Of a stretch of 50,704 bases of DNA, positions 1 through 8,067 are shown in pieces; within the stretch, counting starts at the first letter, position 1, and each line of letters starts with the position of its first letter. Under the pieces are notes generated by a model. The model ran no database searches, was not told the origin of the DNA, and saw nothing but the letters and a program-made list of their open reading frames with translations. Origin of the DNA: Bacteroidota bacterium (GTDB lineage Bacteria > Bacteroidota > Rhodothermia > Rhodothermales > JANQRZ01); NCBI GenBank assembly GCA_038746285.1, contig JBCDKT010000029.1, positions 1-50,704 of the forward strand, written 5' to 3'. A program made the translations under genes and the position numbers.

Positions 1-114
1 CTCGGCGAGGACCTTGGTGATGGCGGCGGTGAGGGTGGTCTTGCCGTGGTCGACGTGGCCGATGGTGCCGACGTTGACGTGGGGCTTGGTGCGCTGGAAG
101 GTCTCTTTGGCCAT
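1..114 (-). CDS. tuf: Elongation factor Tu, N-terminal fragment (runs off the window)
   Basis: The 38 visible residues begin [16 protein letters not shown] and contain the P-loop GHVDHGKTT, the start of the GTP-binding domain of EF-Tu, which delivers aminoacyl-tRNA to the ribosome. The start ATG is at 114 on the minus strand, and the remainder lies beyond base 1. It is the last visible gene of a tRNA-tuf transcription unit: four tRNA genes precede it on the same strand, with 73 bases between tRNA-Thr(GGT) and this start. The tRNA-flanked setting corresponds to tufB of other bacteria. No separate promoter is evident in the short leader, so cotranscription with the tRNAs is inferred. Confidence 0.97.
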   Translation of the reverse strand, partial: MAKETFQRTKPHVNVGTIGHVDHGKTTLTAAITKVLAE

Positions 115-187
115 GAGAGGGTACCTCTGCTGGAGTGTCTACTGCTGAAATGTGTGCTGCTCGGTGCTGCAGGCCGTCGCCGGCCCG

Positions 188-262
<75 letters not shown>

Positions 263-271
263 GTTGTCAAG

Positions 272-334
272 TGACGAGGTACGAACGACGAGTTTCGAAC
301 AGCTACCCGTTCGTCGCTCGGCGTTCGTACTTCG
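272..334. repeat. Heptanucleotide-periodic intergenic inverted repeat
   Basis: In the spacer between two tRNA genes, 279-292 (GTACGAACGACGAG) is the reverse complement of 317-330 at 13 of 14 positions. Cut into sevens from 271 the left arm reads GTGACGA, GGTACGA, ACGACGA, GTTTCGA, and the right side CCCGTTC, GTCGCTC, GGCGTTC, GTACTTC. It can fold into an extended hairpin but has no T-tract. It could be a processing or termination element; the function is unknown. Confidence 0.6.
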
Positions 335-345
335 CCGCTGTGCTG

Positions 346-418
346 AGCGGGAGACGAGACTCGAACTCGCGACCCTCAGCTTGGAAGGCTGATGCTCTAC
401 CAACTGAGCTACTCCCGC
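346..418 (-). tRNA. tRNA-Gly (anticodon TCC)
   Basis: A 73-nt minus-strand cloverleaf has acceptor stem GCGGGAG/CTCCCGC, a D-arm with GCTCAGTTGGTAGAGC, anticodon stem TCAGC/GCTGA around CTTCCAA (anticodon TCC) and T-loop GTTCGAGTC. The CCA end is not encoded; the bases that follow read CAG. It reads GGA/GGG codons. Confidence 0.96.
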
Positions 419-424
419 TTTTTC

Positions 425-495
425 GATGACGAGCGCCGAACGGCGAGTGACGAACGGGTGCCGAGCAGATCGCTCGTCGTTCGCCACTCGAAACG
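425..495. repeat. Heptanucleotide-periodic intergenic inverted repeat
   Basis: Between tRNA-Tyr and tRNA-Gly, the left arm (about 427-456, words GACGAGC, GCCGAAC, GGCGAGT, GACGAAC in sevens) pairs with the right arm (471-495, CGCTCGT, CGTTCGC, CACTCGA). About 15 of 20 core positions are complementary. It shares its vocabulary (GACGAAC, GACGAG, GAGTGAC) with the elements at 272-334 and 37640-37720, so these three look like one family. Confidence 0.6.
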
Positions 496-508
496 CGTCG
501 CTCGGCCG

Positions 509-591
<83 letters not shown>

Positions 592-639
592 GGTGTACTG
601 CGCCCGGCGTCGCCGCCGGTCTGTCGGTCCTGCCGTGTG

Positions 640-712
640 AGCTGGCGGAGGGACTCGAACCCCCGACCTGCTGATTACAAATCAGCTGCTCTACCAACTG
701 AGCTACGCCAGC
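640..712 (-). tRNA. tRNA-Thr (anticodon TGT)
   Basis: A 73-nt minus-strand cloverleaf has acceptor stem GCTGGCG/CGCCAGC, anticodon stem around TTTGTAA (anticodon TGT, reading ACA/ACG) and T-loop GTTCGAGTC. The CCA end is not encoded. It is the first gene of the tRNA-tuf unit, 37 bases downstream of the predicted transcription start. Confidence 0.96.
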
Positions 713-755
713 CTGTCCAGCAGAGCGTGCCAACGCGGCGGAACGTGACAGACTC

Positions 756-787
756 GAAAGGTAGCGAGCCTGCCAGGCCCCTGTCAA
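756..787 (-). promoter_or_regulatory. Promoter of the tRNA-tuf operon
   Basis: On the minus strand TTGACA (787-782) is followed by TACCTTTC (763-756), with 21 bases between TTG and TA. This fits the Bacteroidota consensus TTG-N19-21-TAnnTTTG at nearly every position. Transcription would start near 749, just ahead of tRNA-Thr(TGT). It is the clearest promoter in the window. Confidence 0.7.
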
Positions 788-801
788 CTCCCGAAGCGGC
801 C

Positions 802-1446
802 TCAGATTCCGGTTTCGGGGTCTTCGCCGTTTCTTTGTGCGCTCCGCCGCCAGCGCTTCGCGCCGAGGTAGGCCCCGAGTCCGAGCACGAGCAGCACGGT
901 GACGACCTGCCCGTAGCGTGCCAGCCATGTGCCGATCACCTCCCACTGCGCGCCGACGACGAAGCCGAGGTACACGATCAGCGCGCACCACGCGGCGGCG
1001 CTCACCGTCGCCCACAACGCAACCGGCCCGGGCCGCATCCGGGCGGCACCAACCATCAGGGCGATCACCGCCCGCGCCCCGCTCAGAAACCGGTTCGCTG
1101 CTACCACTCCGAGGCCATAGCGCTCCAGCCACCTTTTGACTTTGCGCGCGCCTTCCTTCGGGATCCATCGCAAGCGGTCCGGGTCGAGCACGGCGTCGCC
1201 GATCCGCCGCCCGACGAGGTAGACTGTGAGGAAGCCCAGCGTCTCGGCGACGGTGGCGAGCGCGATGACCGGCACCAGCCCGACCTTGCCCAGCCCGACG
1301 AGCGTGCCGCCGAAGGCGACGACCATGTCGCCGGGGATCGGCGGGATGACGTTTTCGAGGTAGGCCACGGTGAAGACCGTCGCGTAGATCCACACCGGCG
1401 GCAGGTCCTCCATCCACGCGACGATGTCGCCGAGCAGCTCAGCCAT
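802..1446 (-). CDS. DedA-family membrane protein
   Basis: This 214-residue integral membrane protein of the DedA/SNARE-associated family is related to small-lipid flippases and scramblases that recycle undecaprenyl phosphate or phosphatidylethanolamine. Diagnostic stretches are the acidic re-entrant loop [10 protein letters not shown] (residues about 31-40), a second amphipathic region with LVGRRIGD, and [10 protein letters not shown] near residue 118, which carries the family's GxR-type motif. Four or five hydrophobic helices follow the usual pattern, and the C-terminus is basic ([10 protein letters not shown]). Its start overlaps the ispF stop by 8 bases, so it is translationally coupled to the isoprenoid genes. 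That context agrees with undecaprenyl-phosphate handling, but the substrate is an inference. Confidence 0.9.
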   Translation of the reverse strand: MAELLGDIVAWMEDLPPVWIYATVFTVAYLENVIPPIPGDMVVAFGGTLVGLGKVGLVPVIALATVAETLGFLTVYLVGRRIGDAVLDPDRLRWIPKEGARKVKRWLERYGLGVVAANRFLSGARAVIALMVGAARMRPGPVALWATVSAAAWCALIVYLGFVVGAQWEVIGTWLARYGQVVTVLLVLGLGAYLGAKRWRRSAQRNGEDPETGI

Positions 1447-1927
1447 CGGCGCGACCGGCCTCGACCAGCAGGCAGACGGCGTGCGCGGCGGCTCCCTCCT
1501 CGCGCCCGGCGAAGCCGATCTGCTCCCCCGTCGTCGCCTTCACCGACACCTGCCCGATCTCGATGCCGAGCACCTCGGCCATATTCGCACGCATCGCGTC
1601 GATGTGCGGGCGGAGCTTCGGGCGCTGGAGGACGACGACCGCGTCCACGTTCCCGACCCGGTACCCGGCCTCGCCGACGACGGCGCGGACGTGCGCGAGG
1701 AGTCTTAGGCTATCGGCTCCTTTCCACTCGGCGTCGGTATCGGGAAAGTGATGCCCGATGTCGCCGAGGGCCGCCGCACCCAGGAGGGCGTCGATGACGG
1801 CGTGGACGAGCACGTCGGCGTCGGAGTGCCCGTCGAGGCCGAGCGCGCTCTCGATGCGGACGCCGCCGAGGATGAGAGGTCTGCCTTCGGTGAGGCGATG
1901 GACATCGTAGCCTATTCCTGTACGCAT
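1439..1927 (-). CDS. ispF: 2-C-methyl-D-erythritol 2,4-cyclodiphosphate synthase
   Basis: IspF cyclises CDP-ME 2-phosphate to MEcPP in the non-mevalonate isoprenoid pathway. The 162-residue length is standard. Residues 1-12 ([12 protein letters not shown]) hold the metal-binding Asp-Val-His, [19 protein letters not shown] (about 34-52) is the family signature with the third metal ligand, and [13 protein letters not shown] is the flexible loop. The C-terminal third contains [17 protein letters not shown], the CDP-binding segment. It lies 64 bases downstream of ispD and overlaps dedA by 8 bases. The ispD-ispF pairing is common and supports a working MEP pathway, whose products feed the polyprenyl synthase at 31502-32509. 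Confidence 0.98.
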   Translation of the reverse strand: MRTGIGYDVHRLTEGRPLILGGVRIESALGLDGHSDADVLVHAVIDALLGAAALGDIGHHFPDTDAEWKGADSLRLLAHVRAVVGEAGYRVGNVDAVVVLQRPKLRPHIDAMRANMAEVLGIEIGQVSVKATTGEQIGFAGREEGAAAHAVCLLVEAGRADG

Positions 1928-1950
1928 TGCTTCGGGCCAAGACTGCGTGG

Positions 1951-2010
1951 AGAAGATGGAAGATAGAGGACGGAGGATGGTGACCCCAGCTTCAGTCCTC
2001 CATCTTCAAC
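1951..2010. repeat. Heptanucleotide-periodic inverted repeat at the ispD 3' end
   Basis: GAAGATAGAGGAC (1959-1971) is complementary to 1995-2007 (GTCCTCCATCTTC) at 12 of 13 positions. In sevens the left side reads AGAAGAT, GGAAGAT, AGAGGAC, GGAGGAT, GGTGACC. The right arm lies inside the last codons of ispD (encoding the KMED tail), so the element has been taken into the coding sequence. It separates ispD from ispF and might attenuate transcription between them. Confidence 0.6.
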
Positions 2011-2714
2011 CCTCCAGACCACACCGGCCAGAGCGCTTCGGCAAGGCTCCAGTCGGCGGGAGTGGTGATTTTGAAGGTGAGCGCCCTGCCCTCGACGAGG
2101 CGAACGGCGTGACCGAAGCGCTGCACGAGTTCGACCTCGTCGGTGCCAGTCACGCCATCAGCGCGAGCGGCAGCGTGGGCGTCGCGGAGCCAGCCGGTGC
2201 GGAACGCCTGCGGAGTCTGCATCCGCCAGAGTCCATCGCGCGGCACGGTCTCGCCGAAGACGGACGCGCCGGCCTCGGTCTCGCTGCGCCGGACGGTATC
2301 GGCTACGGGGACGGCAAGGGCGGCGGCTCCGTGCGTGCGGGCGACGTCGATGACGGCGCTCAGCCGGTCGGCCGGGAGAAAGGGCCGGACAGCGTCGTGA
2401 ACGAGAACGAGATCCGTTTCCTCTGGAAGTACGAACAGGCCCCGCTCTACCGATTCTTGCCGCGTCGTCCCGCCCTCGGCGACGGCGTGCAGCTTCGTGA
2501 GACCGTAACCCTGCAGGTCAGCCTGCAGCGCTTTCGCCTCCCCCGGTGGCCCGACAACGACGAGCGCATCCACGGCGGGGTGGTGCTCGAAGATCTCCAG
2601 CGTGCGGACGAGGACCGGCGCACCGCCGAGCGTGCGGAACTGCTTGCGCCGCCCGCCCATCCGGGTCCCACTCCCGGCAGCAGGAACGACGATGGCAACG
2701 TTGCTCTCATTCAT
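1992..2714 (-). CDS. ispD: 2-C-methyl-D-erythritol 4-phosphate cytidylyltransferase
   Basis: IspD joins MEP and CTP to form CDP-ME. The nucleotidyltransferase signature [18 protein letters not shown] stands near residues 8-25, followed by [22 protein letters not shown] and LVHDAVRPF, all standard IspD motifs, with [13 protein letters not shown] and [12 protein letters not shown] in the C-terminal part. The start is taken as ATG at 2714, giving 240 residues. An upstream in-frame TTG at 2744 falls inside a strong GC hairpin (2733-2754) and would add ten residues with no family similarity. The four C-terminal residues derive from an intergenic repeat arm. It lies 67 bases after queA and upstream of ispF. 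Confidence 0.97.
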   Translation of the reverse strand: MNESNVAIVVPAAGSGTRMGGRRKQFRTLGGAPVLVRTLEIFEHHPAVDALVVVGPPGEAKALQADLQGYGLTKLHAVAEGGTTRQESVERGLFVLPEETDLVLVHDAVRPFLPADRLSAVIDVARTHGAAALAVPVADTVRRSETEAGASVFGETVPRDGLWRMQTPQAFRTGWLRDAHAAARADGVTGTDEVELVQRFGHAVRLVEGRALTFKITTPADWSLAEALWPVWSGGLKMED

Positions 2715-2732
2715 AACGCTCTGAAACGAGTA

Positions 2733-2754
2733 GGGGCGCGGCAAGCCGCGCCCC
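2733..2754. terminator. Perfect GC-rich hairpin between queA and ispD
   Basis: GGGGCGCGGC (2733-2742) and GCCGCGCCCC (2745-2754) form a perfect 10-bp palindrome around AA. It sits 27 bases after the queA stop and 18 bases ahead of the ispD ATG on the same strand. No T-run follows, so it may partly terminate, protect the upstream mRNA 3' end, or be a dispersed palindromic repeat. Confidence 0.5.
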
Positions 2755-2781
2755 GACGGTGGTCTCGATGGTCGGTGCGCT

Positions 2782-3876
2782 CTACACGATGATCATCGCG
2801 TCGCCGAAGGAGAAGAGGCGGTACTCATGCTTGATGGCCTCGCGGTAGGCATGCATGATCAGCTCCCGGTCGGCGAAGGCCGAGACCAGCATCAGGAGCG
2901 TCGACTTCGGCATGTGGAAGTTCGTGATCAGGCGCTCGGTGATGCGGAACTCGTAGGGCGGGTAGATGAACTTGTCGGTCCAGCCCTCGCCGGTCTTGAG
3001 ACCACCCGTCGCCGAGATGCTCGACTCGAGCGCGCGCACGCACGTCGTCCCGACGACGGTCACGGTGTTGGTCTGCGACTCCAGAGCACGGTTGACGGCG
3101 GAGCACGGGTCGCCGGAGATGTGGAAGTTCTCCGAGTCCATCCGGTGCTTCGTCAGGTCCTCGACCTCGACCGGGCGGAACGTGCCGAGCCCGATGTGGA
3201 GCGTCACCGGGCAGACCGAGACGCCCTTCGCCTCGAGCGCCGCGATGATCTCGGGCGTGAAGTGGAGCCCGGCCGTCGGCGCGGCGACGGCCCCGCGCTT
3301 GGCGGCGAACATCGTCTGGTAGCGCTCCTTGTCGATCGCCTCGACCTCGCGCCGGAGGTAGGGCGGGATCGGCGTCGTCCCGATCTCGTCGATCTTGGCG
3401 TAGAGCTCGTCGCTCGTGCCGTCGAACTGGAAGCGGATGGTCCGACCCCGGCTCGTGGTGTTGTCGACGACCTCGGCGACGAGGCCGTTGTCGAAGTAGA
3501 GCTTGTTGCCGACCCGGATCTTGCGCGCCGGGTTGACGATCACGTCCCAGAGTTGGCTCTCAGCGTTGAGCTCGCGCAGCAGGAAGACCTCGATGCGCGC
3601 CCCGGTCTTCTCCTTGTTGCCGAAGAGCCGCGCCGGGAAGACCTTCGTGTCGTTGACAACGAGCGCGTCGCCGGCACCGAAAAAGTCGACGATCTCGCGG
3701 AAGCTGTGGTGCTCGACCGTCCGCCGCTCTCGGTCTACGACCATCAGCCGCGCACTGTCGCGCGGCTCCGCAGGATACTTCGCGATGAGTTCCTTCGGGT
3801 AGTCGTACTGGAAGTCAGAGAGTTTCAGGGAGAGCGTGGGGCGGAAGATGCGGGGTGCTGTAGCAACACTAGCCAT
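2782..3876 (-). CDS. queA: S-adenosylmethionine:tRNA ribosyltransferase-isomerase
   Basis: QueA transfers and isomerises the ribosyl moiety of SAM onto 7-aminomethyl-7-deazaguanine in tRNA to make epoxyqueuosine. The 364-residue protein shows DFQYDYPKELIAKYPAEPRD (about 21-40), DALVVNDTKVFPARLFG, GAVAAPTAGLHFT, LHIGLGTFRPV, TTCVRALES and NFHMPKSTLLMLVSAF, which together cover the whole family. The first about 17 residues (MASVATAPRIFRPTLSL) precede the usual family start and could be partly untranslated leader, but no nearer ATG exists. It lies 180 bases from the fumarylacetoacetase stop. The gap contains a short hairpin CGCTA/TAGCG around an AT-rich loop (3976-3991). Confidence 0.98.
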   Translation of the reverse strand: MASVATAPRIFRPTLSLKLSDFQYDYPKELIAKYPAEPRDSARLMVVDRERRTVEHHSFREIVDFFGAGDALVVNDTKVFPARLFGNKEKTGARIEVFLLRELNAESQLWDVIVNPARKIRVGNKLYFDNGLVAEVVDNTTSRGRTIRFQFDGTSDELYAKIDEIGTTPIPPYLRREVEAIDKERYQTMFAAKRGAVAAPTAGLHFTPEIIAALEAKGVSVCPVTLHIGLGTFRPVEVEDLTKHRMDSENFHISGDPCSAVNRALESQTNTVTVVGTTCVRALESSISATGGLKTGEGWTDKFIYPPYEFRITERLITNFHMPKSTLLMLVSAFADRELIMHAYREAIKHEYRLFSFGDAMIIV

Positions 3877-4042
3877 GCGACACGGGGAGCCGGTGGATCA
3901 GAAGCGCGTGGGTGGCGGGGAGAGCTTCGGTGATCATGATGGAAGCGTGGAAGCGGAGCCCCTCCTACGAATCGGGCGCTAATATAATAGCGTTCGCAGG
4001 CCACGCCAACTCTGTGTGAGGGTCCTTCCAATGTTCCGCGCG

Positions 4043-4078
4043 CCTGCCGGGCAGCGCTATGCCTGGCGCGCTGGCAGG
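4043..4078. terminator. Hairpin overlapping the fumarylacetoacetase stop codon
   Basis: CCTGCC (4043-4048) pairs with GGCAGG (4073-4078), with AGCGC/GCGCGCT complementarity inside. The stem spans the stop codon at 4057-4059. There is no T-tract, so termination is only a guess; it may stabilise the transcript end. Confidence 0.35.
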
Positions 4079-5358
4079 ACCCGTCCACGCACCTCGCCGA
4101 AGCCGACGCGGTACCCGTCGCCCTGCGCCCAGCCGCGCATCGTGACGAGGTCGCCGTCCTGTAGGAATCTGCGCTCGGCCCCGCCCTGGAGCTTCACCGG
4201 GTCGGTGCCACGCCAGCTCAGCTCCAGCATGCTGCCGTACGATCCCTTCTCCTCGCCGCTGATCGTGCCGCTCGCCAGGAGGTCGCCGGGGCGGACGTTG
4301 CAGCCGTTCGCGGTGTGGTGGGCGAGCTGCTGCTCGGGGCTCCAGTAGAGGTACTTCGCGTTCGACTCGGCGATCGTCGTCGGGCTGCCGGCGTCCTCGG
4401 GCCAGAGGCCGACTTCGAGGTGGAGGTCGAGCGCGCGCTTGCCGGGCTGCCGGAGGTAGTCGAGGATCGCGGGGTTGCCGGCCTCCGGCGTCTGCGGCTC
4501 GCCCTCGACGCGGAACGGCTCGAGCGCCTCGGCGGTGACGACCCACGGGCTGACGCTCGTGGCGAAGCTCTTGCCGAGGAACGGCCCGAGCGGGACGTAC
4601 TCCCACTTCTGGATGTCGCGCGCCGACCAGTCGTTGACGAGGACGAACCCGAAGATGTGCTCGGCGGCCTGGTCGATTGGGACCGACGCGCCCAGTTCCG
4701 TACCAGGGCCGACGAAGAAGCCCATCTCCAGCTCGAAGTCGAGCAGCCGCGACGGGCCGAAGACCGGCGGCTCGTCGTCGCTCGGCTTGAGCTGGCCCTG
4801 GGGCCGGACCACGTCGGTGCCCGACACCACGACCGACGACGCCCGCCCGTGGTAGCCGACCGGGAGGTGCAGCCAGTTTGGAAGCAGTGCGTTGTTCGGG
4901 TCGCGGAACATCGACCCGACGTTCGTCGCGTGCTGGCGCGACGAGTAGAAGTCGGTGTAGTCCCCGACGCGCGCCGGGAGCAGCATCTCGACATCGCCGC
5001 GCGGGACGAGGGCGCGGGCGCGCAGGCCGTCATCATCGCGTAGCGTGGGCGTGCTGCCCAGCAGGAGGTGCTGGACCGTGCGCCGCGCCTCACTCCACGC
5101 CGGGCGGCCGAGCCCCATAAACCCGTTCAATGAGGACTGCGAGAAGGGGTGCTGCCCCGCGAGTACTTCACCGTCGAAGAGCCCTTCGTCCTCCAGCACC
5201 GCGAGGTCGAGCACCTGCTCGCCGATGGCGACGCCGACGCGGGGGCCCCCACCGGCCTTCCGCCGGAAGACGCCGAACGGCAGGTTCTGAATCGGAAACG
5301 GCGAGTCCGGGTGTACGTCGACGAACGAGCGAAGGGCGGGGTCGTGGGTGGGGTTCAT
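4057..5358 (-). CDS. fahA: Fumarylacetoacetase
   Basis: Fumarylacetoacetase hydrolyses 4-fumarylacetoacetate to fumarate and acetoacetate, the last step of tyrosine/homogentisate breakdown. The 433-residue protein has the N-terminal SH3-like domain ([15 protein letters not shown] near 18-32) and the FAH fold, with [17 protein letters not shown], the signature [19 protein letters not shown] (about residue 163-181), [29 protein letters not shown] and [11 protein letters not shown]. The metal and catalytic residues of the mouse/human enzyme (the Asp-Glu-Glu set and the His of YHGRAS) appear preserved. The start is ATG at 5358; the open frame extends further upstream only through repeat DNA. No other homogentisate gene is visible, but the next gene upstream (5474-6466) may be a partner. 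Confidence 0.97.
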   Translation of the reverse strand: MNPTHDPALRSFVDVHPDSPFPIQNLPFGVFRRKAGGGPRVGVAIGEQVLDLAVLEDEGLFDGEVLAGQHPFSQSSLNGFMGLGRPAWSEARRTVQHLLLGSTPTLRDDDGLRARALVPRGDVEMLLPARVGDYTDFYSSRQHATNVGSMFRDPNNALLPNWLHLPVGYHGRASSVVVSGTDVVRPQGQLKPSDDEPPVFGPSRLLDFELEMGFFVGPGTELGASVPIDQAAEHIFGFVLVNDWSARDIQKWEYVPLGPFLGKSFATSVSPWVVTAEALEPFRVEGEPQTPEAGNPAILDYLRQPGKRALDLHLEVGLWPEDAGSPTTIAESNAKYLYWSPEQQLAHHTANGCNVRPGDLLASGTISGEEKGSYGSMLELSWRGTDPVKLQGGAERRFLQDGDLVTMRGWAQGDGYRVGFGEVRGRVLPARQA

Positions 5359-5362
5359 GTTC

Positions 5363-5470
5363 TGAGGTGTGGAAGAGCGGAAGCAGGGAAGTGCGAAAGC
5401 GGGAGCGTGCGAAAGATAGCACGGCGGTAGATCGCGGGGTCTTCCGCTCTCCCTCTCCTCCGCTCTTCCG
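5363..5470. repeat. Octanucleotide-periodic inverted repeat upstream of fahA
   Basis: GGAAGAGCGG (5371-5380) is a perfect reverse complement of 5460-5469. The left side runs in eights (GGTGTGGA, AGAGCGGA, AGCAGGGA, AGTGCGAA, AGCGGGAG, CGTGCGAA); the right side is CT-rich (CTTCCGCTCT, CTCCGCTCTTCC). A related GCGGAAGA series occurs at 15893-15935 inside another gene's end. This is the only element here with an 8-base period. Confidence 0.6.
5411..5418 (-). promoter_or_regulatory. Possible -7 element for fahA
   Basis: On the minus strand TATCTTTC lies 53 bases before the fahA ATG and matches TAnnTTTG except at the last base. No TTG stands 19-21 bases upstream, so the call rests on one half of a promoter. 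The motif lies within the repeat at 5363-5470. Confidence 0.35.
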
Positions 5471-5473
5471 AGC

Positions 5474-6466
5474 TCACAACAGTCCGGCGGCGCGCAGGTC
5501 TTCGCGGGGCTCGTCGAAGGAACAGCTTCCGTAGGACATCGCAAATACCTCGCGGGCGCGGGCCACCTGCCGGGTGCTGATCGAGAGGTCCTGGAAGGCA
5601 AAGCCGGTTTCGTCGAACGCGAACGCCTTGATCGACTCGCCGCGCAGGAGCTGGCGCAGCGAGGCCTCGGTGAGGTCGAGCGCGTGAGCGAGGACGCCGG
5701 CCCCGAAGACGTTGAGGAAGCCGTGCATCATAGCCCCGACGGTGCGGTCGAGGTGGCGGACGGGGTGGTGCAGCCCGGCCGTCGCCTTGAACGGCACCCC
5801 GGCATCGCGGCACGCGGCCAGTACGAAGGCGACCTGCTCGGGCGTTGGGAACGCGTCCGGGGTGACGCCGCCGCAGCGCACCTTGAACCCGACCGGCGGC
5901 CCGCCGCCCGCGTTGTGCCGGGCGAGCGCCGTGACGGCCCCGCCGATGGTTTCGCGCCACTCCCCGGTGAAGCCGGCCTCGAAGTGCATCCGCTCGAAGG
6001 CCACGCCGGCCTCGGCAGCGGCCTCGCTCGCGCGGAGCAGCACGCCGGCCACGGCATCGCTGCCGGCTTCGGTCACGGCCTCCGGCAGCCGGGTCTCCAG
6101 GAGGTCGGACCGGACGCTGTCTCCATGCCGGTCCTCGAACGCCTTCACCGCCTGCATGTCGTCCCGGAATGCCCGGCGGAACGATTCGGCGTCAGCCCCG
6201 CCGCTGCCGAGTACCGAGACAGGAAACGGCGCTTCGGGGGTGAAGTGCTCCGCGTACGCGCTCAGGTCGCCCAGCCGCGAGGCCGGGCAGATGAACCGAC
6301 CCAGCATCCAGGCGTCTTCGCTCTGCCGGTACGCAGCGAAGTTGGGGACGGCCACCTCCAGCGGCAGGCGAGCGGGCGGGAACAGGCCGGCGTAGTCGAT
6401 CAGGCCGGCCAGGAACGCGCGGAGCCCCGCCGGGACTATCGTCTTCGACGTAGAATGAGAAGTCAT
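5474..6466 (-). CDS. Conserved protein of unknown function beside fumarylacetoacetase
   Basis: I do not recognise a named family for this 330-residue soluble protein. It begins [20 protein letters not shown] (ATG at 6466), has no signal peptide, and contains striking motifs: [15 protein letters not shown] (about 21-35), [31 protein letters not shown] (about 190-209) and [15 protein letters not shown] (about 225-239). The paired FKxRxGG and FKATAGLHH lysines, spaced like consecutive beta strands, suggest a TIM-barrel-like enzyme; this is inference. It lies 115 bases upstream of fahA on the same strand, and a dedicated role in aromatic amino-acid catabolism is plausible. A 270-bp divergent gap separates it from the TPR lipoprotein. 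Confidence 0.7.
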   Translation of the reverse strand: MTSHSTSKTIVPAGLRAFLAGLIDYAGLFPPARLPLEVAVPNFAAYRQSEDAWMLGRFICPASRLGDLSAYAEHFTPEAPFPVSVLGSGGADAESFRRAFRDDMQAVKAFEDRHGDSVRSDLLETRLPEAVTEAGSDAVAGVLLRASEAAAEAGVAFERMHFEAGFTGEWRETIGGAVTALARHNAGGGPPVGFKVRCGGVTPDAFPTPEQVAFVLAACRDAGVPFKATAGLHHPVRHLDRTVGAMMHGFLNVFGAGVLAHALDLTEASLRQLLRGESIKAFAFDETGFAFQDLSISTRQVARAREVFAMSYGSCSFDEPREDLRAAGLL

Positions 6467-6598
6467 CGCTAGAACGTGGGTGAGCGCTAACGTAGGTACT
6501 GCCGGACGGGGGACACGCAGGAGGAGAAGGCGCGTTCCGGCGTTTGCAAGAGATTCTAGCACTGCCGGCGCTGCCCGGTGCATGCGGAACAGGCGCGG

Positions 6599-6629
6599 TT
6601 GTCCGTTCATACAGAAAGTGGTAGTTTCG
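6599..6629 (+). promoter_or_regulatory. Promoter of the TPR lipoprotein gene
   Basis: TTG (6599-6601), a 20-base spacer and TAGTTTCG (6622-6629) match the TTG-N19-21-TAnnTTTG consensus at seven of eight -7 positions. The predicted start near 6636 gives a leader of about 100 bases before the ATG at 6737. Confidence 0.6.
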
Positions 6630-6736
6630 AGCCGTGCCGAGCGTGCGTTCTAACCGATCTGTTCGCCGCTGGCACCTCTCACCCCCGGGCCTGCCCGCGC
6701 TGCCCCTGTCCATCCGCCATCTGCCCCTCCACCGTC

Positions 6737-7933
6737 ATGACCTCCTCTCGCCTGCTCCCACGCCTCGCGCCACTGCGCACGCCCGTTGCGCTCAGCCTTT
6801 TCGCGCTCGCCTTCCTCATCGCCGGAGCCGACGGCTGCACGGACCCGAACGTCCAGGGGGCGCGCAACGAGATGAACAACCAGGACTACGAGCGCGTCCT
6901 TGAACTGACCTCGATGGCCATCGAGTCTGACCCCGCGAACGGCGAGGCGCACTTTCTGCGCGGCGAGGCCTTCCGCATGAAGGCCGAGGGCATGCCCAAC
7001 GACGCCGCGGGACGCGGTGCTTTCATCGAGGACATGACGCTGGCCTACGCGAGCGCCCGCACCAACGGCTACGAGCCGTCCGACATCGACAACCGGCTCC
7101 AGGTGGCATGGGCCTTCGAGATGACCCGAGGCCAGAGTTCGTACCGCCGCGCTGCCGAGGACCCGTCGGCCTACGGCGACGCCGCGACGGCCTACCAGAA
7201 CGCCATCACGCTTCAGCCCGACTCCTCCGCTGGCTATCTCAACCAGAGCCTCGCCCTCATCGCCGCCGACCGCTCCACCGAGGCCGCCGAGCCGCTCCAG
7301 ATGGCCATCGACAAGGGGGCCAACAGCGTCGACGCCTACATTTACCTCGGGCGCATCTACCTCGCCGAAGGCCAGGCCAGCGACGCCCTCGCCGTGCTGG
7401 AGGAGGGCCAGGCGATGTTCCCCGAGAACGAGGACATCCAGACCGAACTGCTCAACGCTTACGGGCGCACCGGCAACGCCGAGCAGGCCATCGAGCGCTA
7501 CGCCGAAGCCGTGGAGCGCGAGCCCGACGACCCGGTGCTCCGCTACAACTACGGCTCGTTCCTCCTCCAAGACGGACGCTACGACGAGGCCGCCGAGCAG
7601 CTCATGCGGGCGACGGAACTGGACAGCCAGAACGCGAACGCCTACTACAACCTCGGGGCCGCCTACCAGAACAAGGCCGCCAGCTTCAACGACCAGATCT
7701 CGGAACTCGAAGACGCCGACGCCCCGCGCGCCGACGTCGAGGCCGTCGTTGCCCAGCGCTCCGACCTCCTCGCGCAGGCCATGCCGAACCTGGAGCGCGC
7801 CCGCGAACTGACCGAGGCCGGCGGCGACGACACCGCCGACATCTGCCGCGCGCTCTTCCAGGTCTACGCCTCGCTCCGGCAGAACGACAAGGCCGAGGAA
7901 GCCGCCGAGTGCGCCGGCCTAGACCTCAACTGA
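6737..7933 (+). CDS. Tetratricopeptide-repeat lipoprotein
   Basis: This 398-residue protein has an N-terminal export signal (basic MTSSRLLPR, hydrophobic 17-31) ending at IAGADGC, with Cys34 as the likely lipidated residue. The lipobox is imperfect because Asp stands at -2. The remainder is TPR units: repeats with the A/G-Y-A pattern are visible as YERVLELTSMAIESDP, ATAYQNAITLQPDSSAGYLN, AYIYLGRIYLAEGQASDA, AIERYAEAVEREPDDPVLR and AEQLMRATELDSQNANAYYN. It is probably a periplasmic or outer-membrane scaffold; the partner is unknown. It has its own promoter (6599-6629) and a strong terminator directly downstream, so it is monocistronic. The start was chosen because it begins the signal peptide and follows the promoter. 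Confidence 0.88.
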   Translation: MTSSRLLPRLAPLRTPVALSLFALAFLIAGADGCTDPNVQGARNEMNNQDYERVLELTSMAIESDPANGEAHFLRGEAFRMKAEGMPNDAAGRGAFIEDMTLAYASARTNGYEPSDIDNRLQVAWAFEMTRGQSSYRRAAEDPSAYGDAATAYQNAITLQPDSSAGYLNQSLALIAADRSTEAAEPLQMAIDKGANSVDAYIYLGRIYLAEGQASDALAVLEEGQAMFPENEDIQTELLNAYGRTGNAEQAIERYAEAVEREPDDPVLRYNYGSFLLQDGRYDEAAEQLMRATELDSQNANAYYNLGAAYQNKAASFNDQISELEDADAPRADVEAVVAQRSDLLAQAMPNLERARELTEAGGDDTADICRALFQVYASLRQNDKAEEAAECAGLDLN

Positions 7934-7955
7934 CCTACTCCTGCCCGTAACCTCG

Positions 7956-7991
7956 ACGGGGGCGCGGCCAGCCTGCGCCCCCGTTTTGTTT
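7956..7991 (+). terminator. Intrinsic terminator after the TPR lipoprotein gene
   Basis: ACGGGGGCGC (7956-7965) pairs perfectly with GCGCCCCCGT (7975-7984) and is followed by TTTTGTTT (7984-7991). It lies 23 bases after the stop codon. It is the best-formed Rho-independent terminator in the window. Confidence 0.88.
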
Positions 7992-8067
7992 GGAGGATGC
8001 AGATGGAAGGTGGAGGATGAGGTGCTTTCTCCGCTGTTCTCCATCCTCTGTCATTCTTTCGACCTCT

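Noticed and set aside
2715-2744. TTG 2744 as start of ispD
   Set aside because: It lies within a perfect GC hairpin, and ATG 2714 directly precedes the conserved IspD beginning.
5359-5601. An 81-residue N-terminal extension of fumarylacetoacetase
   Set aside because: The extension is encoded by intergenic repeat DNA and has no family similarity; the ATG at 5358 begins the conserved domain.
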